Below, one piece after another: positions 41,555 to 52,010 of a stretch of DNA of 64,000 nt. This DNA comes from Mycobacterium paraffinicum (GTDB taxonomy: Bacteria; Actinomycetota; Actinomycetes; Mycobacteriales; Mycobacteriaceae), in assembly GCF_001907675.1 (NCBI RefSeq), contig NZ_MPNT01000026.1, positions 14,946 through 78,945 of the forward strand, read 5' to 3'. The notes under the pieces were generated by a model, which saw only the letters and a program-made list of their open reading frames with translations, was not told the origin of the DNA and searched no databases. Made by a program: the position numbers and the translations under genes. How positions within the stretch are numbered: position 1 is the stretch's first letter; each line of letters begins with the position of its first letter.

Positions 41555-42678
41555 TGCGCATCGGGATGGTCTGCCCCTACTCGTTCGACGTCCCGGGCGG
41601 GGTGCAGTCGCACGTCTTGCAGCTCGCCGCGGTGATGCGCCAGCGCGGGCAGCAGGTGAGCGTCCTCGCGCCGGCCTCGCCGCATGCGGCCCTGCCGGAC
41701 TACGTCGTCTCCGCGGGCAAGGCCGTCCCGATTCCCTACAACGGCTCGGTGGCCCGGCTGCGGTTCGGCCCGGCCACCCACCGCAAGGTCAAAAAGTGGC
41801 TCGCCGAAGGCGATTTCGACGTGCTGCACCTGCACGAGCCCAACGCGCCGAGCCTGTCGATGCTGGCCCTGAACATCGCCGAGGGGCCGATCGTCGCGAC
41901 GTTTCACACCTCGACCACCAAATCGCTGACCCTGACGGTCTTTCAGGGCATCCTGCGGCCGATGCACGAAAAGATCGTCGGCCGGATCGCGGTGTCGGAC
42001 CTGGCCCGTCGCTGGCAGATGGAGGCGCTGGGCACCGACGCGGTCGAGATACCCAACGGCGTCGACGTCGACTCGTTCGCCTCGGCGCCCCCGCTGGACG
42101 GCTATCCGCGGCCGGGCAAGACGGTGCTGTTCCTGGGCCGCTACGACGAGTCCCGCAAGGGCATGTCGGTCCTGCTCGAAGCGCTGCCCGGGGTGGTCCA
42201 GCACTTCCCGGACGTTCAGCTGCTCATCGTCGGCCGCGGCGACGAGGCCGAATTACGCGGCGAGGCAGGCGATTTGGTCAAGCACATGCGGTTTTTGGGC
42301 CAGGTCGACGACGCCGGGAAGGCGTCGGCGATGCGTAGCGCCGACGTGTACTGCGCGCCTCATGTGGGGGGCGAGAGCTTCGGCATCGTCCTGGTCGAGG
42401 CGATGGCCGCGGGCACCGCGGTGGTGGCCAGCGACCTGGACGCCTTCCGCCGAGTGCTGCGCGACGGCGAAGTGGGGTGCCTGGTGCCGGTCGGCGACGG
42501 CGCTGCGCTCGCCGACGCCCTTATCTCGGTGCTAGAAAACGACGTGCTGCGCGAACGCTGTGTGGCGGCCGGTTCGGCCGCCGTCCAGCGCTACGACTGG
42601 TCGGTGGTGGCCAGCCAGATCATGCGCGTCTACGAGACGGTCGCCGCGACGGGCGCCAAAGTTCAGGTGGCCAGCTGA
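41554..42678 (+). CDS. pimA: Phosphatidylinositol alpha-mannosyltransferase
   Basis: A 374-residue GT-B glycosyltransferase (GT4) that transfers mannose from GDP-mannose to phosphatidylinositol, the first step of PIM synthesis at the inner face of the membrane. Features: MRIGMVCPYSFDVPGGVQSHVLQLA with the Gly-rich loop, LHLHEPNAPSLS, and the donor site APHVGGESFGIVLVEAMAAG (Glu pair, about 270-289). It overlaps patA and the Nudix gene by 1 bp each. Confidence 0.95.
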   Translation: MRIGMVCPYSFDVPGGVQSHVLQLAAVMRQRGQQVSVLAPASPHAALPDYVVSAGKAVPIPYNGSVARLRFGPATHRKVKKWLAEGDFDVLHLHEPNAPSLSMLALNIAEGPIVATFHTSTTKSLTLTVFQGILRPMHEKIVGRIAVSDLARRWQMEALGTDAVEIPNGVDVDSFASAPPLDGYPRPGKTVLFLGRYDESRKGMSVLLEALPGVVQHFPDVQLLIVGRGDEAELRGEAGDLVKHMRFLGQVDDAGKASAMRSADVYCAPHVGGESFGIVLVEAMAAGTAVVASDLDAFRRVLRDGEVGCLVPVGDGAALADALISVLENDVLRERCVAAGSAAVQRYDWSVVASQIMRVYETVAATGAKVQVAS

Positions 42679-43715
42679 TGGCCTGGCTCGCCGTCGCCGT
42701 CGCGGTATTGGTCGGGTTGCTGGCGATCCTGGGCGCCTGGGCCTATCAGACGGCCAACCGGCTGGACCGGCTGCACGTCCGCTACGACCTGTCGTGGCAG
42801 GCGCTCGACGGGGCGCTGGCGCGGCGCGCGGTGGTCGCCCGTGCGGTCGCCATCGACGCCTACGGCGGCGCCCCGGGGGGCAGGCGGTTGGCCGCGCTGG
42901 CCGACGCCGCCGAGGCGGCGCCGCGGCAGGAGCGCGAGTCGCGCGAGAATGAGCTGTCGGCCGCGCTGGCGATCGTCGACCCGGCTGCGCTGCCGGCCGG
43001 GCTGATCGCCGAGCTGGCCGATGCCGAGGCCCGGGTGGTGCTGGCCCGGCGCTTCCACAACGACGCGGTCCGGGACACCCTTGCGCTGCGCGAGCGATTC
43101 CTGGTGCGGACCCTTCGTCTCGGCGGAACCGCGGCGCTGCCAAGCTATTTCGAGATCGTCGAGCGCCCGCACGCGCTGGCCCACGGCGACGTCGGGTCCT
43201 TCAACGGGGTGCTCAGCCACCGCACGTCGGCGCGCGTGGTGCTGCTCGACGAGAGGGGCGCGGTGCTGTTGCTGCGCGGTTCCGATCCGGCGATCGGCCG
43301 CGGCGGCGCGCCGAAGTGGTGGATCACCGTCGGCGGGGAGGTGCAGAAGGGGGAGCGGTTGGCCGAGGCCGCCACCCGCGAGCTTGCCGAAGAGACGGGA
43401 CTTCAAGTGGCGCCGGGGCAGATGGTGGGTCCGGTCTGGCGGCGCGACGAGGTCTTCGAGTTCAACGGCTCGCTGATCGACAGCGAAGAGTTCTACTTCG
43501 TCTACCGCACCCAGCGGTTCGAGCCGTCCGGTGCGGGCCGAACCGACTTGGAGCGCAGCTACATTCACGGCCACCGCTGGTGCGACGCCGCCGACATCGC
43601 CGCGCTGGCCGCCACCGGGGAGACGGTGTACCCCACCCAGCTGGCCGAGCTGCTGCCCGACGCGGCCGCGCTGGCCGGCGGCCGCGCGCCGGGCCCGCTG
43701 ATGTCGATCCGGTGA
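42678..43715 (+). CDS. Nudix hydrolase with N-terminal membrane anchor (Rv2609c-like)
   Basis: A 345-residue protein that starts with a single membrane helix (residues 2-24), followed by a helical region of about 160 residues and a Nudix domain. The Nudix box G-x5-E-x7-REUxEExGU is complete in GGEVQKGERL and AEAATRELAEETGL. Family members hydrolyse nucleoside diphosphates linked to a moiety; here a role beside GDP-mannose use is plausible but unproven. Its end is 1 bp from the convergent PE gene. Confidence 0.88.
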   Translation: MAWLAVAVAVLVGLLAILGAWAYQTANRLDRLHVRYDLSWQALDGALARRAVVARAVAIDAYGGAPGGRRLAALADAAEAAPRQERESRENELSAALAIVDPAALPAGLIAELADAEARVVLARRFHNDAVRDTLALRERFLVRTLRLGGTAALPSYFEIVERPHALAHGDVGSFNGVLSHRTSARVVLLDERGAVLLLRGSDPAIGRGGAPKWWITVGGEVQKGERLAEAATRELAEETGLQVAPGQMVGPVWRRDEVFEFNGSLIDSEEFYFVYRTQRFEPSGAGRTDLERSYIHGHRWCDAADIAALAATGETVYPTQLAELLPDAAALAGGRAPGPLMSIR

Positions 43716-43716
43716 G

Positions 43717-44913
43717 CTAGAACCCGCTCGCGAGACCGTTGGAGACCAGCGGCGGCGCTGCCGCCACGAGCGGGTTGCTGATGCCGGACGCGACGCCGGG
43801 GCCGAGATAGCCGGCGCCGCTGAGCGCGCTCGGGAAAAGGCCTGGCGCATAGCCCAAATCGACGATCGGCTTGAGGAACGGTTGGAGCAGGTCGGCCAGC
43901 GGATTTCCGATGATCGGCAGCATCCGCAGCGGGTCGAGCAGCGGTAATTGCGTGGTGGGCATGAAGTAAAAGCTCAGGTTGCCGATCTGCTGATGCAGGG
44001 CGCTGGCGACCTGTGCGGGGGCGAGGAAGGGCATCGTGTGGTGCAGTTCGAGGAACCCGAACAGCGCGTTGAGGTCCGAAGGCAGCCACAACGGGTGCAG
44101 CGGGAAGTCGGCGATCGCGTCGTATTGCAGCGTGAAAATCGACGTCGCGTAGGACGTGGTCAGCGGCGTCGCGAAATGGAATGCACCGAAGCCCGGAATG
44201 AAGTGCGTCAGGATGCCGCCCATCGGGTTGTTGGGATCGGCGAGCAACACGAAGTTGAGTAGGTCTTGACTTGGCCGTAGGGCGGCCGGCAGGGCTTGCA
44301 GATACCGCATTTCCAGGCTGGCGATGGTCGCGCTTTGCGAATAGCCCACGACCACAACGTGATTCCCCGCAGCGGTTTGCGTCAGGATCGCGCTGTTCAG
44401 CGTCGCCACGCCCTGGTAGACGGACTTGCCGAAGGTTTCGCTGCCGAGCCCGGTGACCGGCCAGAACTGTTCTGGCGTGCGCAAACTCACCAACGTGTAG
44501 CCGGAGTAATTCTGGGCGAGATACGTCTGTTCGATCGACGTCAGGTACTTCAGGTCCGGCGACGGGTTGCCGGTGCCGCCCATGATCAGTGCGATCTTGT
44601 CCGACGCGGTGGACGACTGCATGGCGGCCGCGTTGGAGGCCTCGGTTTCGGCGTACGCGTTCCGCGCGGTGATCAGCGTCTGCACGAACTGGTTGTGGAA
44701 CAGCTCCGCCTGCGCACTGACGGCCTGATACTGCTGGGCGTGCGCGTCGAGCAGGGCCGCCGCGCGCGCCGACACCGAATCCGTGGCCGGCGGCAGCACT
44801 CCCGTCGTCGGGGCCGCCGCGGCCGCGTTCGTCGCCTCCAGGTCCGAACCGATCGCCTGCAACTCGTCGGCGGCCGCCGCCATCGCGTCAGGGTCGGTGA
44901 TCACGAACGACAT
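43717..44913 (-). CDS. PE-family protein with PE-PPE hydrolase domain
   Basis: A 398-residue protein. The N-terminal PE domain (about 1-95, MSFVITDPDAMAAAADELQAIGSDLEATNAAAAAPT) is joined to a PE-PPE alpha/beta-hydrolase domain (about 100-330) with the nucleophile elbow GYSQSA (Ser near 195). PE proteins are exported by type VII secretion, often as a heterodimer with a PPE partner; the domain suggests an extracellular esterase. It begins 15 bp after the PPE gene. Confidence 0.9.
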   Translation of the reverse strand: MSFVITDPDAMAAAADELQAIGSDLEATNAAAAAPTTGVLPPATDSVSARAAALLDAHAQQYQAVSAQAELFHNQFVQTLITARNAYAETEASNAAAMQSSTASDKIALIMGGTGNPSPDLKYLTSIEQTYLAQNYSGYTLVSLRTPEQFWPVTGLGSETFGKSVYQGVATLNSAILTQTAAGNHVVVVGYSQSATIASLEMRYLQALPAALRPSQDLLNFVLLADPNNPMGGILTHFIPGFGAFHFATPLTTSYATSIFTLQYDAIADFPLHPLWLPSDLNALFGFLELHHTMPFLAPAQVASALHQQIGNLSFYFMPTTQLPLLDPLRMLPIIGNPLADLLQPFLKPIVDLGYAPGLFPSALSGAGYLGPGVASGISNPLVAAAPPLVSNGLASGF

Positions 44914-44928
44914 CGGTGGTCCCCCTGG

Positions 44929-45990
44929 CTAACTCGGCACCAGCCGTGGAGAAAGGCCCTCGCGCGCGGTCGCCGATGTGGCGGCGGCCGCTCGCGCGGG
45001 AATGCCCGTGGAGGACAGGTGCGGCGTCGCGGGCAGACTCGCCGAGACCGGGCTCGCCGCCGCACTGGGCGTCGCCGCGGCAGCCGAGGTTGCGCCCTGC
45101 GCGGCGGTCGGCCAGCTCGCCGGCACCGACAGCGCCCCAATCGAACCGGCCCGGCCGGTGCTCGCGGCGACCACACGCCCGGCGAGTTGCGCGCTGATCG
45201 GGCCGCCCGTGCCCGGACTGACCGCGGACGCCAGCGCCGGGTCCATCGCGGGACCACTGCCGGCGCTGGTCAGCACGGGATTGGCGCCGGACATGAGCTG
45301 GCCCACCATCATGTTCATGGGCTCCATCGCGAACTGGGCGGGCGTCGAGAGCATCTGCAGTTGCGACATCGGGTTCATCAGCGACTGCGTCATCGACTGG
45401 ATCAGCGAATCGAGCAGCTGCTGACCGAACGAGGTGAAGGACGCGGTGGGCAGGCTCGTCAGGGTCAGCGGCGGGTCGCCGAACGGCGTCCAGGTGGCCT
45501 CGGCCGCCCGCGTGCTGGCGTCGTATCCGGTCATCGCCGCCACATCCTGGGCCCACATCTCGCCGTACTCGGCTTCGGTCGCCGCGATCGCCGCGGTGTT
45601 CTGGCCCAGGATGTTGGTCGCGATCAGCGTCATCAGCAGGGCGCGGTTGGCCGCGACGACCGCCGGGGGCACGGTCGCGACGAAGGCCGCCTCGAACGCG
45701 CCGGCGGTCAACCGGGCCTGGTTGGCCACCAGCTCCGCCTGCGCCGAGGTCGTGGTCATCCATTGCACGTACGGGGCGGCCGCGGAAGCCATCGTCATCG
45801 ATGCCGGCCCCTGCCACGCCCCACCCGTCAGCGCCGACACCGTCGACTGGAAAGCACTTGCCGCCGACTCCAATTGGGCGGCCACTCCGTCCCAGGCCGC
45901 GGCCGCGGCCCACATCGACGCGGAGCGCGGGCCGGCATACATGCGCGCCGAATTGATTTCCGGGGGCAACAGCACGAAATCCGGCAACAT
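44929..45990 (-). CDS. PPE-family protein
   Basis: A 353-residue PPE protein. The N-terminal domain of about 180 residues starts [20 protein letters not shown] (the Pro-Pro-Glu motif at 9-11 in PPE) and has [37 protein letters not shown] and the later [21 protein letters not shown] (with the WxG-like features of PPE). The C-terminal part is rich in Ala, Ser and Pro. The ATG at 45990 is chosen because the PPE domain begins there. It probably dimerises with the PE protein encoded next. Confidence 0.92.
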   Translation of the reverse strand: MLPDFVLLPPEINSARMYAGPRSASMWAAAAAWDGVAAQLESAASAFQSTVSALTGGAWQGPASMTMASAAAPYVQWMTTTSAQAELVANQARLTAGAFEAAFVATVPPAVVAANRALLMTLIATNILGQNTAAIAATEAEYGEMWAQDVAAMTGYDASTRAAEATWTPFGDPPLTLTSLPTASFTSFGQQLLDSLIQSMTQSLMNPMSQLQMLSTPAQFAMEPMNMMVGQLMSGANPVLTSAGSGPAMDPALASAVSPGTGGPISAQLAGRVVAASTGRAGSIGALSVPASWPTAAQGATSAAAATPSAAASPVSASLPATPHLSSTGIPARAAAATSATAREGLSPRLVPS

Positions 45991-46171
45991 CCGGGACCCC
46001 TTTTCGGCCAACCGCCACGGCCGGTGTGACCAGGGTTGCCATCCACGGATCCGCACCAGCAGCAACGGTCTGCGCAAACAGTCGAGGCAATTGTTAGCAC
46101 AATGTGACGCTCGTCGCATCCCCTTGGAGCGACTCCCGGAAGCGCACGGAGAACTCGTTTGTTCCCCCCAC

Positions 46172-46177
46172 TAGAGT
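46172..46177 (+). promoter_or_regulatory. -10 hexamer candidate of the pdxS operon within a small palindrome
   Basis: TAGAGT lies inside CCACTAGAGTGG (46168-46179), a perfect 12-bp palindrome, upstream of pdxS. The palindrome over a probable -10 element could bind a repressor. Confidence 0.4.
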
Positions 46178-46211
46178 GGAGGCGCGAGTGGTTCAAGGAG
46201 AGCAGGAGCTA

Positions 46212-47123
46212 GTGGAGAGCGGCGCACGGCCGAGTCAGGCCAATCAGACGGGAACGGCGCGAGTCAAACGCGGCATGGCCGAGATGCTCAAGGGCGGCGT
46301 CATCATGGACGTCGTCACTCCGGAGCAGGCCCGCATCGCGGAGGCTGCCGGCGCCGTCGCCGTGATGGCGCTCGAACGGGTGCCCGCCGACATCCGCGCC
46401 CAGGGCGGGGTGTCGCGGATGAGCGACCCCGACATGATCGAGGGCATCATCGCCGCGGTGACCATCCCGGTGATGGCCAAGGCGCGCATCGGCCATTTCG
46501 TCGAGGCGCAGATCCTGCAGAGCCTCGGCGTGGATTACGTCGACGAGTCCGAGGTGCTCACTCCCGCGGATTACACCCACCACATCGACAAGTGGAAGTT
46601 CACCGTGCCGTTCGTGTGCGGGGCGACCAACCTGGGCGAGGCGTTGCGGCGCATCAGCGAGGGCGCGGCCATGATCCGGTCGAAGGGCGAGGCCGGCACC
46701 GGAGACGTCTCCAACGCCACCACGCACATGCGTGCGATCAGCGGCGAGATCCGCCGGCTGACCTCGATGTCGGAAGACGAATTGTTCGTCGCCGCAAAGG
46801 AATTGCGGGCGCCGTACGACCTCGTGGCCGAGGTGGCCCGGGCCGGCAAGCTGCCCGTCACCCTGTTCACCGCCGGCGGCATCGCGACGCCGGCCGACGC
46901 GGCGATGATGATGCAGCTCGGGGCCGAGGGCGTTTTCGTCGGCTCGGGGATCTTCAAGTCCGGGGATCCCGCGCAGCGCGCCGCCGCCATCGTCAAGGCG
47001 ACCACCTTCTACGACGACCCGGACGTGTTGGCGAAGGTGTCGCGCGGGCTGGGCGAGGCCATGGTGGGCATCAACGTCGAGCAGATCGCGCAGCCCCACC
47101 GACTGGCCGAACGCGGCTGGTAA
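46212..47123 (+). CDS. pdxS: Pyridoxal 5'-phosphate synthase, synthase subunit
   Basis: A 303-residue TIM barrel that makes PLP from ribose 5-phosphate, glyceraldehyde 3-phosphate and ammonia. The start of the conserved part, [23 protein letters not shown], is followed by [20 protein letters not shown] and [13 protein letters not shown] [12 protein letters not shown] (catalytic Lys, phosphate loop). GTG 46212 gives the usual length; a GTG at 46188 is possible. Ammonia comes from PdxT, encoded two genes downstream. Confidence 0.97.
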   Translation: MESGARPSQANQTGTARVKRGMAEMLKGGVIMDVVTPEQARIAEAAGAVAVMALERVPADIRAQGGVSRMSDPDMIEGIIAAVTIPVMAKARIGHFVEAQILQSLGVDYVDESEVLTPADYTHHIDKWKFTVPFVCGATNLGEALRRISEGAAMIRSKGEAGTGDVSNATTHMRAISGEIRRLTSMSEDELFVAAKELRAPYDLVAEVARAGKLPVTLFTAGGIATPADAAMMMQLGAEGVFVGSGIFKSGDPAQRAAAIVKATTFYDDPDVLAKVSRGLGEAMVGINVEQIAQPHRLAERGW

Positions 47124-47132
47124 GAACAGTCC

Positions 47133-47978
47133 GTGGCGATCGAAGAGATCCTTGATCTGGAGCAACTCGAGGTCAACATCTACCGCGGTCGGGTGTTCAG
47201 CCCGGAGTCGGGATACTTGCAGCGCACGTTCGGCGGCCACGTCGCCGGGCAGTCGCTCGTCTCGGCGGTGCGCACCGTAGACCCGCGCTACCAGGTGCAT
47301 TCCCTGCACGGCTATTTCCTGCGGCCCGGGGACGCCAACAAGCCCACGGTCTTCATCGTGGAACGCACCCGCGACGGCGGTTCGTTCGCCACCCGGCGTG
47401 TCAACGCCATTCAGCACGGCGAAATCATCTTCAGCATGGGGGCGTCCTTCCAGACCGACCAGGAGGGCGTCCACCACCAGGACGTCATGCCGGCCGCGCC
47501 GCCGCCCGACGGCCTGCCGGGGCTGAACTCGATCAGAGTCTTCGACGACGCGGGGTTCCGGCAGTTCGCGGAGTGGGACGTGCGCATCGTGCCGCGCGAT
47601 CGCCTGCAGCCGTTGCCGGGCAAGGCTTCTCAACAGCAGGTGTGGTTCCGCCACCGCGACCCGTTGCCCGACGACCCGGTCCTGCACATCTGCGCGCTCG
47701 CCTACATGAGCGACCTCACGCTGCTGGGCTCGGCGCAGGTCACCCACCTCGACGTCCGCGAGCATCTGCAGGTGGCGTCGCTGGACCACGCGATGTGGTT
47801 CATGCGGGCTTTCCGGGCCGACGAGTGGCTGCTCTACGACCAGTCGTCGCCGTCGGCGAGCGGCGGACGCGCGCTGTGCCAGGGCAAGATCTTTACCCAG
47901 ACCGGCGAGATGGTGGCGGCGGTAATGCAGGAGGGGCTGACGCGCTTCCCGCGCGGATTTCAGCCGACCGCGCAGTGA
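47133..47978 (+). CDS. tesB: Acyl-CoA thioesterase II (TesB2-like)
   Basis: A 281-residue double-hotdog thioesterase that hydrolyses medium- to long-chain acyl-Co[21 protein letters not shown] (about 30-49) and the C-terminal hotdog with [30 protein letters not shown] carry the catalytic Asp/Gln/Thr region of TesB. In M. tuberculosis the counterpart (Rv2605c) also lies between pdxS and pdxT. Overlaps pdxT by 4 bp. Confidence 0.92.
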   Translation: MAIEEILDLEQLEVNIYRGRVFSPESGYLQRTFGGHVAGQSLVSAVRTVDPRYQVHSLHGYFLRPGDANKPTVFIVERTRDGGSFATRRVNAIQHGEIIFSMGASFQTDQEGVHHQDVMPAAPPPDGLPGLNSIRVFDDAGFRQFAEWDVRIVPRDRLQPLPGKASQQQVWFRHRDPLPDDPVLHICALAYMSDLTLLGSAQVTHLDVREHLQVASLDHAMWFMRAFRADEWLLYDQSSPSASGGRALCQGKIFTQTGEMVAAVMQEGLTRFPRGFQPTAQ

Positions 47979-48571
47979 ACGCGCCGCGCATCGGCGTGCT
48001 GGCGCTGCAGGGTGACACCCGCGAGCACCTGGCCGCGCTGGGCGAGGCCGGGGCCGATTCGATGCCGGTGCGCCGACGCGGCGAGCTGGAGAAGGTCGAC
48101 GGGCTGGTCATACCCGGCGGGGAATCCACCACGATGAGCCACCTGCTGTTGGACCTCGACCTGCTGGAGCCGCTGCGCGGGCTGCTCGCCGACGGGCTGC
48201 CCGCCTATGGCGCGTGTGCGGGCATGATCCTGCTGGCCAGCGAGATCCTCGACGCCGGCGCGGGCGGGCGCGCGGCGCTGCCGCTGCGGGCGATCGATAT
48301 GACCGTGCGGCGCAACGCTTTTGGGCGCCAGGTCGATTCGTTCGAGGGTGACATAGCGTTCGCCGGGCTGGAGGGTCCGGTGCGGGCGGTGTTCATCCGC
48401 GCCCCGTGGGTAGAGCGGGCCGGCGACGGCGTGCAGGTGCTGGCCGAAGCGTCGGGGCACGCCGTCGCCGTGCGGCAGGGGAGGAGTCTGGCGACGGCGT
48501 TTCACCCCGAGATGACCGGGGACCGCCGCGTCCACCAGCTCTTCGTGGACATCGTCAACGGGCTCGCCTGA
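47975..48571 (+). CDS. pdxT: Pyridoxal 5'-phosphate synthase, glutaminase subunit
   Basis: A 198-residue class I glutamine amidotransferase. The nucleophile Cys is in [12 protein letters not shown] (about residue 78), the His/Glu pair in FHPEMTGD (about 172-174), and IPGGESTTM is the oxyanion/glutamine-binding loop. It delivers ammonia to PdxS. The GTG start overlaps the thioesterase stop. Confidence 0.96.
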   Translation: MNAPRIGVLALQGDTREHLAALGEAGADSMPVRRRGELEKVDGLVIPGGESTTMSHLLLDLDLLEPLRGLLADGLPAYGACAGMILLASEILDAGAGGRAALPLRAIDMTVRRNAFGRQVDSFEGDIAFAGLEGPVRAVFIRAPWVERAGDGVQVLAEASGHAVAVRQGRSLATAFHPEMTGDRRVHQLFVDIVNGLA

Positions 48572-48583
48572 CACATAAGCCGT

Positions 48584-48641
48584 CGAGTGTGGGGCCTATG
48601 GACGAATTCGGGGCGGATCACGTGCCTAGGGCCCACACTCG
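48584..48641. repeat. Intergenic inverted repeat between pdxT and yebC
   Basis: CGAGTGTGGGGCCTA (48584-48598) pairs with TAGGGCCCACACTCG (48627-48641) with one mismatch, around a 28-nt loop. The right arm ends ACACTCGGCG, the same ten bases that end the unit of the 32324 repeat, so both may belong to one dispersed element. Confidence 0.65.
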
Positions 48642-48698
48642 GCGCCCACGTAGACTCGTCTGGCGAACTTTCGAAGACAGAAGAGGTAAGAGACACCG

Positions 48699-49454
48699 AT
48701 GAGCGGCCATTCCAAGTGGGCCACCACCAAGCACCAGAAGGCCGTCAAGGACGCGCGGCGGGGCAAGGAGTTCGCCCGGCTGATCAAGAACATCGAGGTC
48801 GCCGCCCGCACCGGCGGCGGGGACCCGGCGGGCAACCCGACGCTGTATGACGCCATTCAGAAGGCGAAGAAGACGTCGGTGCCCAACGACAACATCGAGC
48901 GCGCCCGCAAGCGCGGGGCCGGCGAGGAAGCCGGCGGCGCCGACTACCAGACGATCATGTACGAGGGCTACGGGCCCAACGGCGTGGCGGTGCTGATCGA
49001 ATGTCTGACCGACAACCGCAACCGCGCGGCCGGCGAGGTCCGGGTGGCGGTGACCCGCAACGGCGGCACGATGGCCGATCCGGGCTCGGTGTCCTATCTG
49101 TTCACCCGCAAGGGCGTGGTCACGCTGGAGAAGAACGGGCTCACTGAAGACGACGTGCTGACGGCGGTCCTCGACGCCGGCGCCGAGGACGTCAACGACC
49201 TGGGCGACAGCTTCGAGGTCATCTCGGAGCCCACCGATCTGGTCGCCGTGCGGACCGCCCTGCAGGACGCCGGCATCGACTACGAGTCGGCCGAGGCCAG
49301 CTTCCAGCCCTCGGTCAGCGTGCCGGTGGACGTCGACAGCGCCCGGAAGGTGTTCAAGCTTGTCGACGCCCTCGAGGAGAGCGACGACGTGCAGAACGTC
49401 TGGACCAACGTCGACCTATCCGACGAGGTTCTGGCCGCCCTCGACGAGGACTAG
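48699..49454 (+). CDS. YebC/PmpR-family protein
   Basis: A 251-residue protein starting [19 protein letters not shown] and including [19 protein letters not shown] and [23 protein letters not shown], all hallmarks of the YebC family. Members act as transcriptional regulators or, by recent evidence in other bacteria, as ribosome-associated factors easing translation of proline-rich stretches. The position next to pdxT and near ruvC is conserved in mycobacteria. Confidence 0.95.
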   Translation: MSGHSKWATTKHQKAVKDARRGKEFARLIKNIEVAARTGGGDPAGNPTLYDAIQKAKKTSVPNDNIERARKRGAGEEAGGADYQTIMYEGYGPNGVAVLIECLTDNRNRAAGEVRVAVTRNGGTMADPGSVSYLFTRKGVVTLEKNGLTEDDVLTAVLDAGAEDVNDLGDSFEVISEPTDLVAVRTALQDAGIDYESAEASFQPSVSVPVDVDSARKVFKLVDALEESDDVQNVWTNVDLSDEVLAALDED

Positions 49455-49508
49455 TCGATCGCAAGCGCGCCGCGAGGCGGCGGGCGCGGCGGGTCGGCGC
49501 CATTGAAA

Positions 49509-51095
49509 CTAGTCGTATCCGTGCCGCATGTCCTCGACGATGCGCGGATTGTCCAGCGTTGACGGGTCCAAAGCGCGTGGGCGGGTGTCGTCGGGGAACA
49601 CCGTCGCGGCGTCGAGCACGTGCTGATTGAGGAAGCGCAGCGGGGGCGCGTTGGGCGGCACGGTGGGTGCCGGCGGTGCGGACCCGCGGCGCGCCAGCGT
49701 GAAACCCCAGTCGCCGAACGTCGGCACATAGACGTGGTACGGCGTCACCGCATAGCCGGCCGCGCGGATCGACGAGGTGGTGCGCCAGAACGCCGTCTGC
49801 GTCGAGAACGGGCTGCCGGCCTGCACGACCAGGAGCCCGTCGGCGGTGAGCGCGTGCCCGACCAGCGCATAGAACTCGGTCGAATAGAGCCGGCCCAGGA
49901 CCGGGGTGTCGGGGTCGGGAAGGTCGACGATGATCGCGTCGAAGCCCCCCGGCGGGATGACGTCCGGGTGCGGCGAGCGCAACCAGCGCATGGCGTCGTC
50001 GATCACCACCTTGACGCGCGGGCTGTCCAGCGAACCGCCGTTGGCCCCGCGCATCGTGGTGCGGGCCAGCTGGATCACCGCGGGATCGAGCTCGACCTGC
50101 ACGATCTTGGTGATGCCCGGCTGGCGCAGCAGTTCGCGGGCCACCAACCCGTCGCCGCCGCCGAGCACGAGGACCGATCGGGCGCTGGACCCCAGCGCGG
50201 GATAGACCAGGCTTTCGGTGTAGCGGTACTCGTCCCGGGTGGAGAACTGCAGGCCGCCGTCCAGGTAGAGCCGCATGTCGTTACCGCGCTGGGTGACCAC
50301 GATCTCCTGGTAGGCCGAATGCTGGTAGGCGATGATCGGGTCGGCGTAGAGCCGTTGCCTGCTGGTCGTCTCGATGGCGGCCGAACGCGCCAGCAGCGTG
50401 GCCAGCAGCGCGAGCGCCGCGGCGAGCGCGCACAGCGCCATCGCGAGCTGCCGGCCCGAAACCACCCGGCGCAGCACGAAGATTGCCACGACGGCCGCGG
50501 CCAGCAGGTTGACGATGCCGGTCGCCGCCGCGCCGCGGATCATGCCCAGCTGCGGCAGCAGCAGGAACGGCCACACCAGGCCGCCGGCCAGCGCACCGAG
50601 GTAGTCGGCCGCGTTGAGGTTGGCCAGCGTCCGGCCGGTGTCGGGCGCCTCGCCGCTGCGGCCGCGTTGCAGCATGGTCATCAACAGCGGCACCTCGGCG
50701 CCGACCAGCCCACCGATCAGCGCGGTGCCCAGCGCCAGCATCCACATCGACTCGTCGTCGATGAAGGCGAACACCGTGTAGAGCGCCGCGGCGGACAGGC
50801 CGCCGACGATGCTCAGCAGCACCTCCACCGCGACGAACGCGATGGCCGCGTGCGCCAGCAGGGGCTTGACCACCAGGGCGCCCACCCCGAGCGCGGCGAT
50901 GTAGCCCGCGACGATCAGCGAGGTGGCGACGATGCCGCCGCCGTTCAGGCTCGCCGCCAGCGTCAGGAGCGCGAGTTCGTAGATGATGCCGGACGCCGCG
51001 CAGGCCGCGACGGCGGCCAGCAGGACGGCCCGCCACCGCCCGGGCAGCGCCGTTGAGGCGACCGACGGCTGTGGGCGGCTTTCCGTCGAGGTCAT
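49509..51095 (-). CDS. speE: Membrane-bound polyamine aminopropyltransferase (SpeE-like)
   Basis: A 528-residue protein with seven or so N-terminal membrane helices (about 20-215) followed by a spermidine-synthase-like methyltransferase fold (about 225-500). The domain has [57 protein letters not shown] and [10 protein letters not shown], the last two supplying acidic residues for dcAdoMet and the amine. The same membrane/enzyme fusion is typical of mycobacteria. Last gene of a leftward operon, overlapping the DUF350 gene by 4 bp. Confidence 0.9.
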   Translation of the reverse strand: MTSTESRPQPSVASTALPGRWRAVLLAAVAACAASGIIYELALLTLAASLNGGGIVATSLIVAGYIAALGVGALVVKPLLAHAAIAFVAVEVLLSIVGGLSAAALYTVFAFIDDESMWMLALGTALIGGLVGAEVPLLMTMLQRGRSGEAPDTGRTLANLNAADYLGALAGGLVWPFLLLPQLGMIRGAAATGIVNLLAAAVVAIFVLRRVVSGRQLAMALCALAAALALLATLLARSAAIETTSRQRLYADPIIAYQHSAYQEIVVTQRGNDMRLYLDGGLQFSTRDEYRYTESLVYPALGSSARSVLVLGGGDGLVARELLRQPGITKIVQVELDPAVIQLARTTMRGANGGSLDSPRVKVVIDDAMRWLRSPHPDVIPPGGFDAIIVDLPDPDTPVLGRLYSTEFYALVGHALTADGLLVVQAGSPFSTQTAFWRTTSSIRAAGYAVTPYHVYVPTFGDWGFTLARRGSAPPAPTVPPNAPPLRFLNQHVLDAATVFPDDTRPRALDPSTLDNPRIVEDMRHGYD

Positions 51096-51547
51096 GAGAT
51101 GGCGGCGGCGATCACTCCTCCCACGGCCACCAGCATGGTGGCGGTGGCAAAAGCCGCCGGGTGCAGTTCCGGTTCGTCGACGTGCTCGCGGAACTTGCCC
51201 GGCACCGCGATCTGCAGGATCAGCAGCGCCCCGCCCTGCAGCACGACACCCACCAGCCCGTATACCGCCACACCGACGAGTCCCTGCCCCAGCTGGCTGT
51301 AACTGCTCGCGATCGCGCTGATGATGACGATGGCGAGCGCGATGTACATGGCCGACGCGAGGACGACGGCGTTCGGGCGCTTGTCGATGAACACCAGTTG
51401 GCGCAGGTTACCGGGGGTGAGGACGTCCACCATCAGAAAGCCGGCGATCAGCACGACGACGCCGACCGCGAAATACAGCACGACGGCGACCACGCCCTGG
51501 GTGATCGTGCCGAGGTTGGTGGATCCGAAATCGATCGCGAGGTACAT
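51092..51547 (-). CDS. DUF350-family membrane protein
   Basis: A 151-residue protein with four hydrophobic helices (about 15-38, 50-75, 82-105, 125-150) that matches the DUF350 family of short membrane proteins often found beside SpeE-like and DUF4178 genes. Function unknown. AAAGGAG lies 7 nt before its ATG. Confidence 0.82.
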   Translation of the reverse strand: MYLAIDFGSTNLGTITQGVVAVVLYFAVGVVVLIAGFLMVDVLTPGNLRQLVFIDKRPNAVVLASAMYIALAIVIISAIASSYSQLGQGLVGVAVYGLVGVVLQGGALLILQIAVPGKFREHVDEPELHPAAFATATMLVAVGGVIAAAIS

Positions 51548-51578
51548 GGTTTGTCTCCTTTGCGTTTCCGGCTAGAGG

Positions 51579-52010
51579 TCACTTGGTTCCGCCCGGGCCG
51601 CCCGGGCTGCCGCCGGCGCCACCCGAGGGGGAGCCGGGCGTGAAGCCGGGGCCGAGAAAGATGAAGGCGCCGTGGCTATATCCGGCGTTCAGGCTTTCCA
51701 GGCGGATGCTGCACGGGTGATTGCCGTCGGGGCCGACCGTCACGATGTTGCTGCGGTAGCGCAGGTACTCGTTGTCGCCGTTGGCGGCACGCGCCTCCGG
51801 GGCCTGATACTCGGCGAGCGTGTCGGCCACGTCGTCGGCGGAGCCGCTGCACTCGTAGCGGGTCCCGTTCGCGTCGTGGGCGTACTCGTGATAGTGGCTG
51901 GCGATGTAGGAAGCAATGTTCTTCTGCGACAGGATGATTCCGAAGATCAGGCAGACGGTGGCGGCGACGGCCAGCACACCGGCGATGACGAACAGGCGGT
52001 TACGGCTCAC
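51579..52010 (-). CDS. DUF4247-family membrane-anchored protein (Rv2599-like)
   Basis: A 143-residue protein with an N-terminal membrane helix (about 5-27) and an extracytoplasmic part containing two Cys residues (YECSGSADDVADTL and NHPCSIRLESL) that could form a disulphide, then a Gly/Pro/Ser-rich tail. The GTG at 52010 overlaps the stop of the upstream DUF2617 gene by 4 bp and gives the same length as the Mtb counterpart; another GTG three codons upstream is less likely. Confidence 0.8.
   Translation of the reverse strand: MSRNRLFVIAGVLAVAATVCLIFGIILSQKNIASYIASHYHEYAHDANGTRYECSGSADDVADTLAEYQAPEARAANGDNEYLRYRSNIVTVGPDGNHPCSIRLESLNAGYSHGAFIFLGPGFTPGSPSGGAGGSPGGPGGTK

Noticed and set aside
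48584..48641. The inverted repeat as a CRISPR-like or rho-independent terminator element
   Set aside because: There is one repeat pair with a 28-nt loop, no spacer array and no U tract; a dispersed repeat is more likely.
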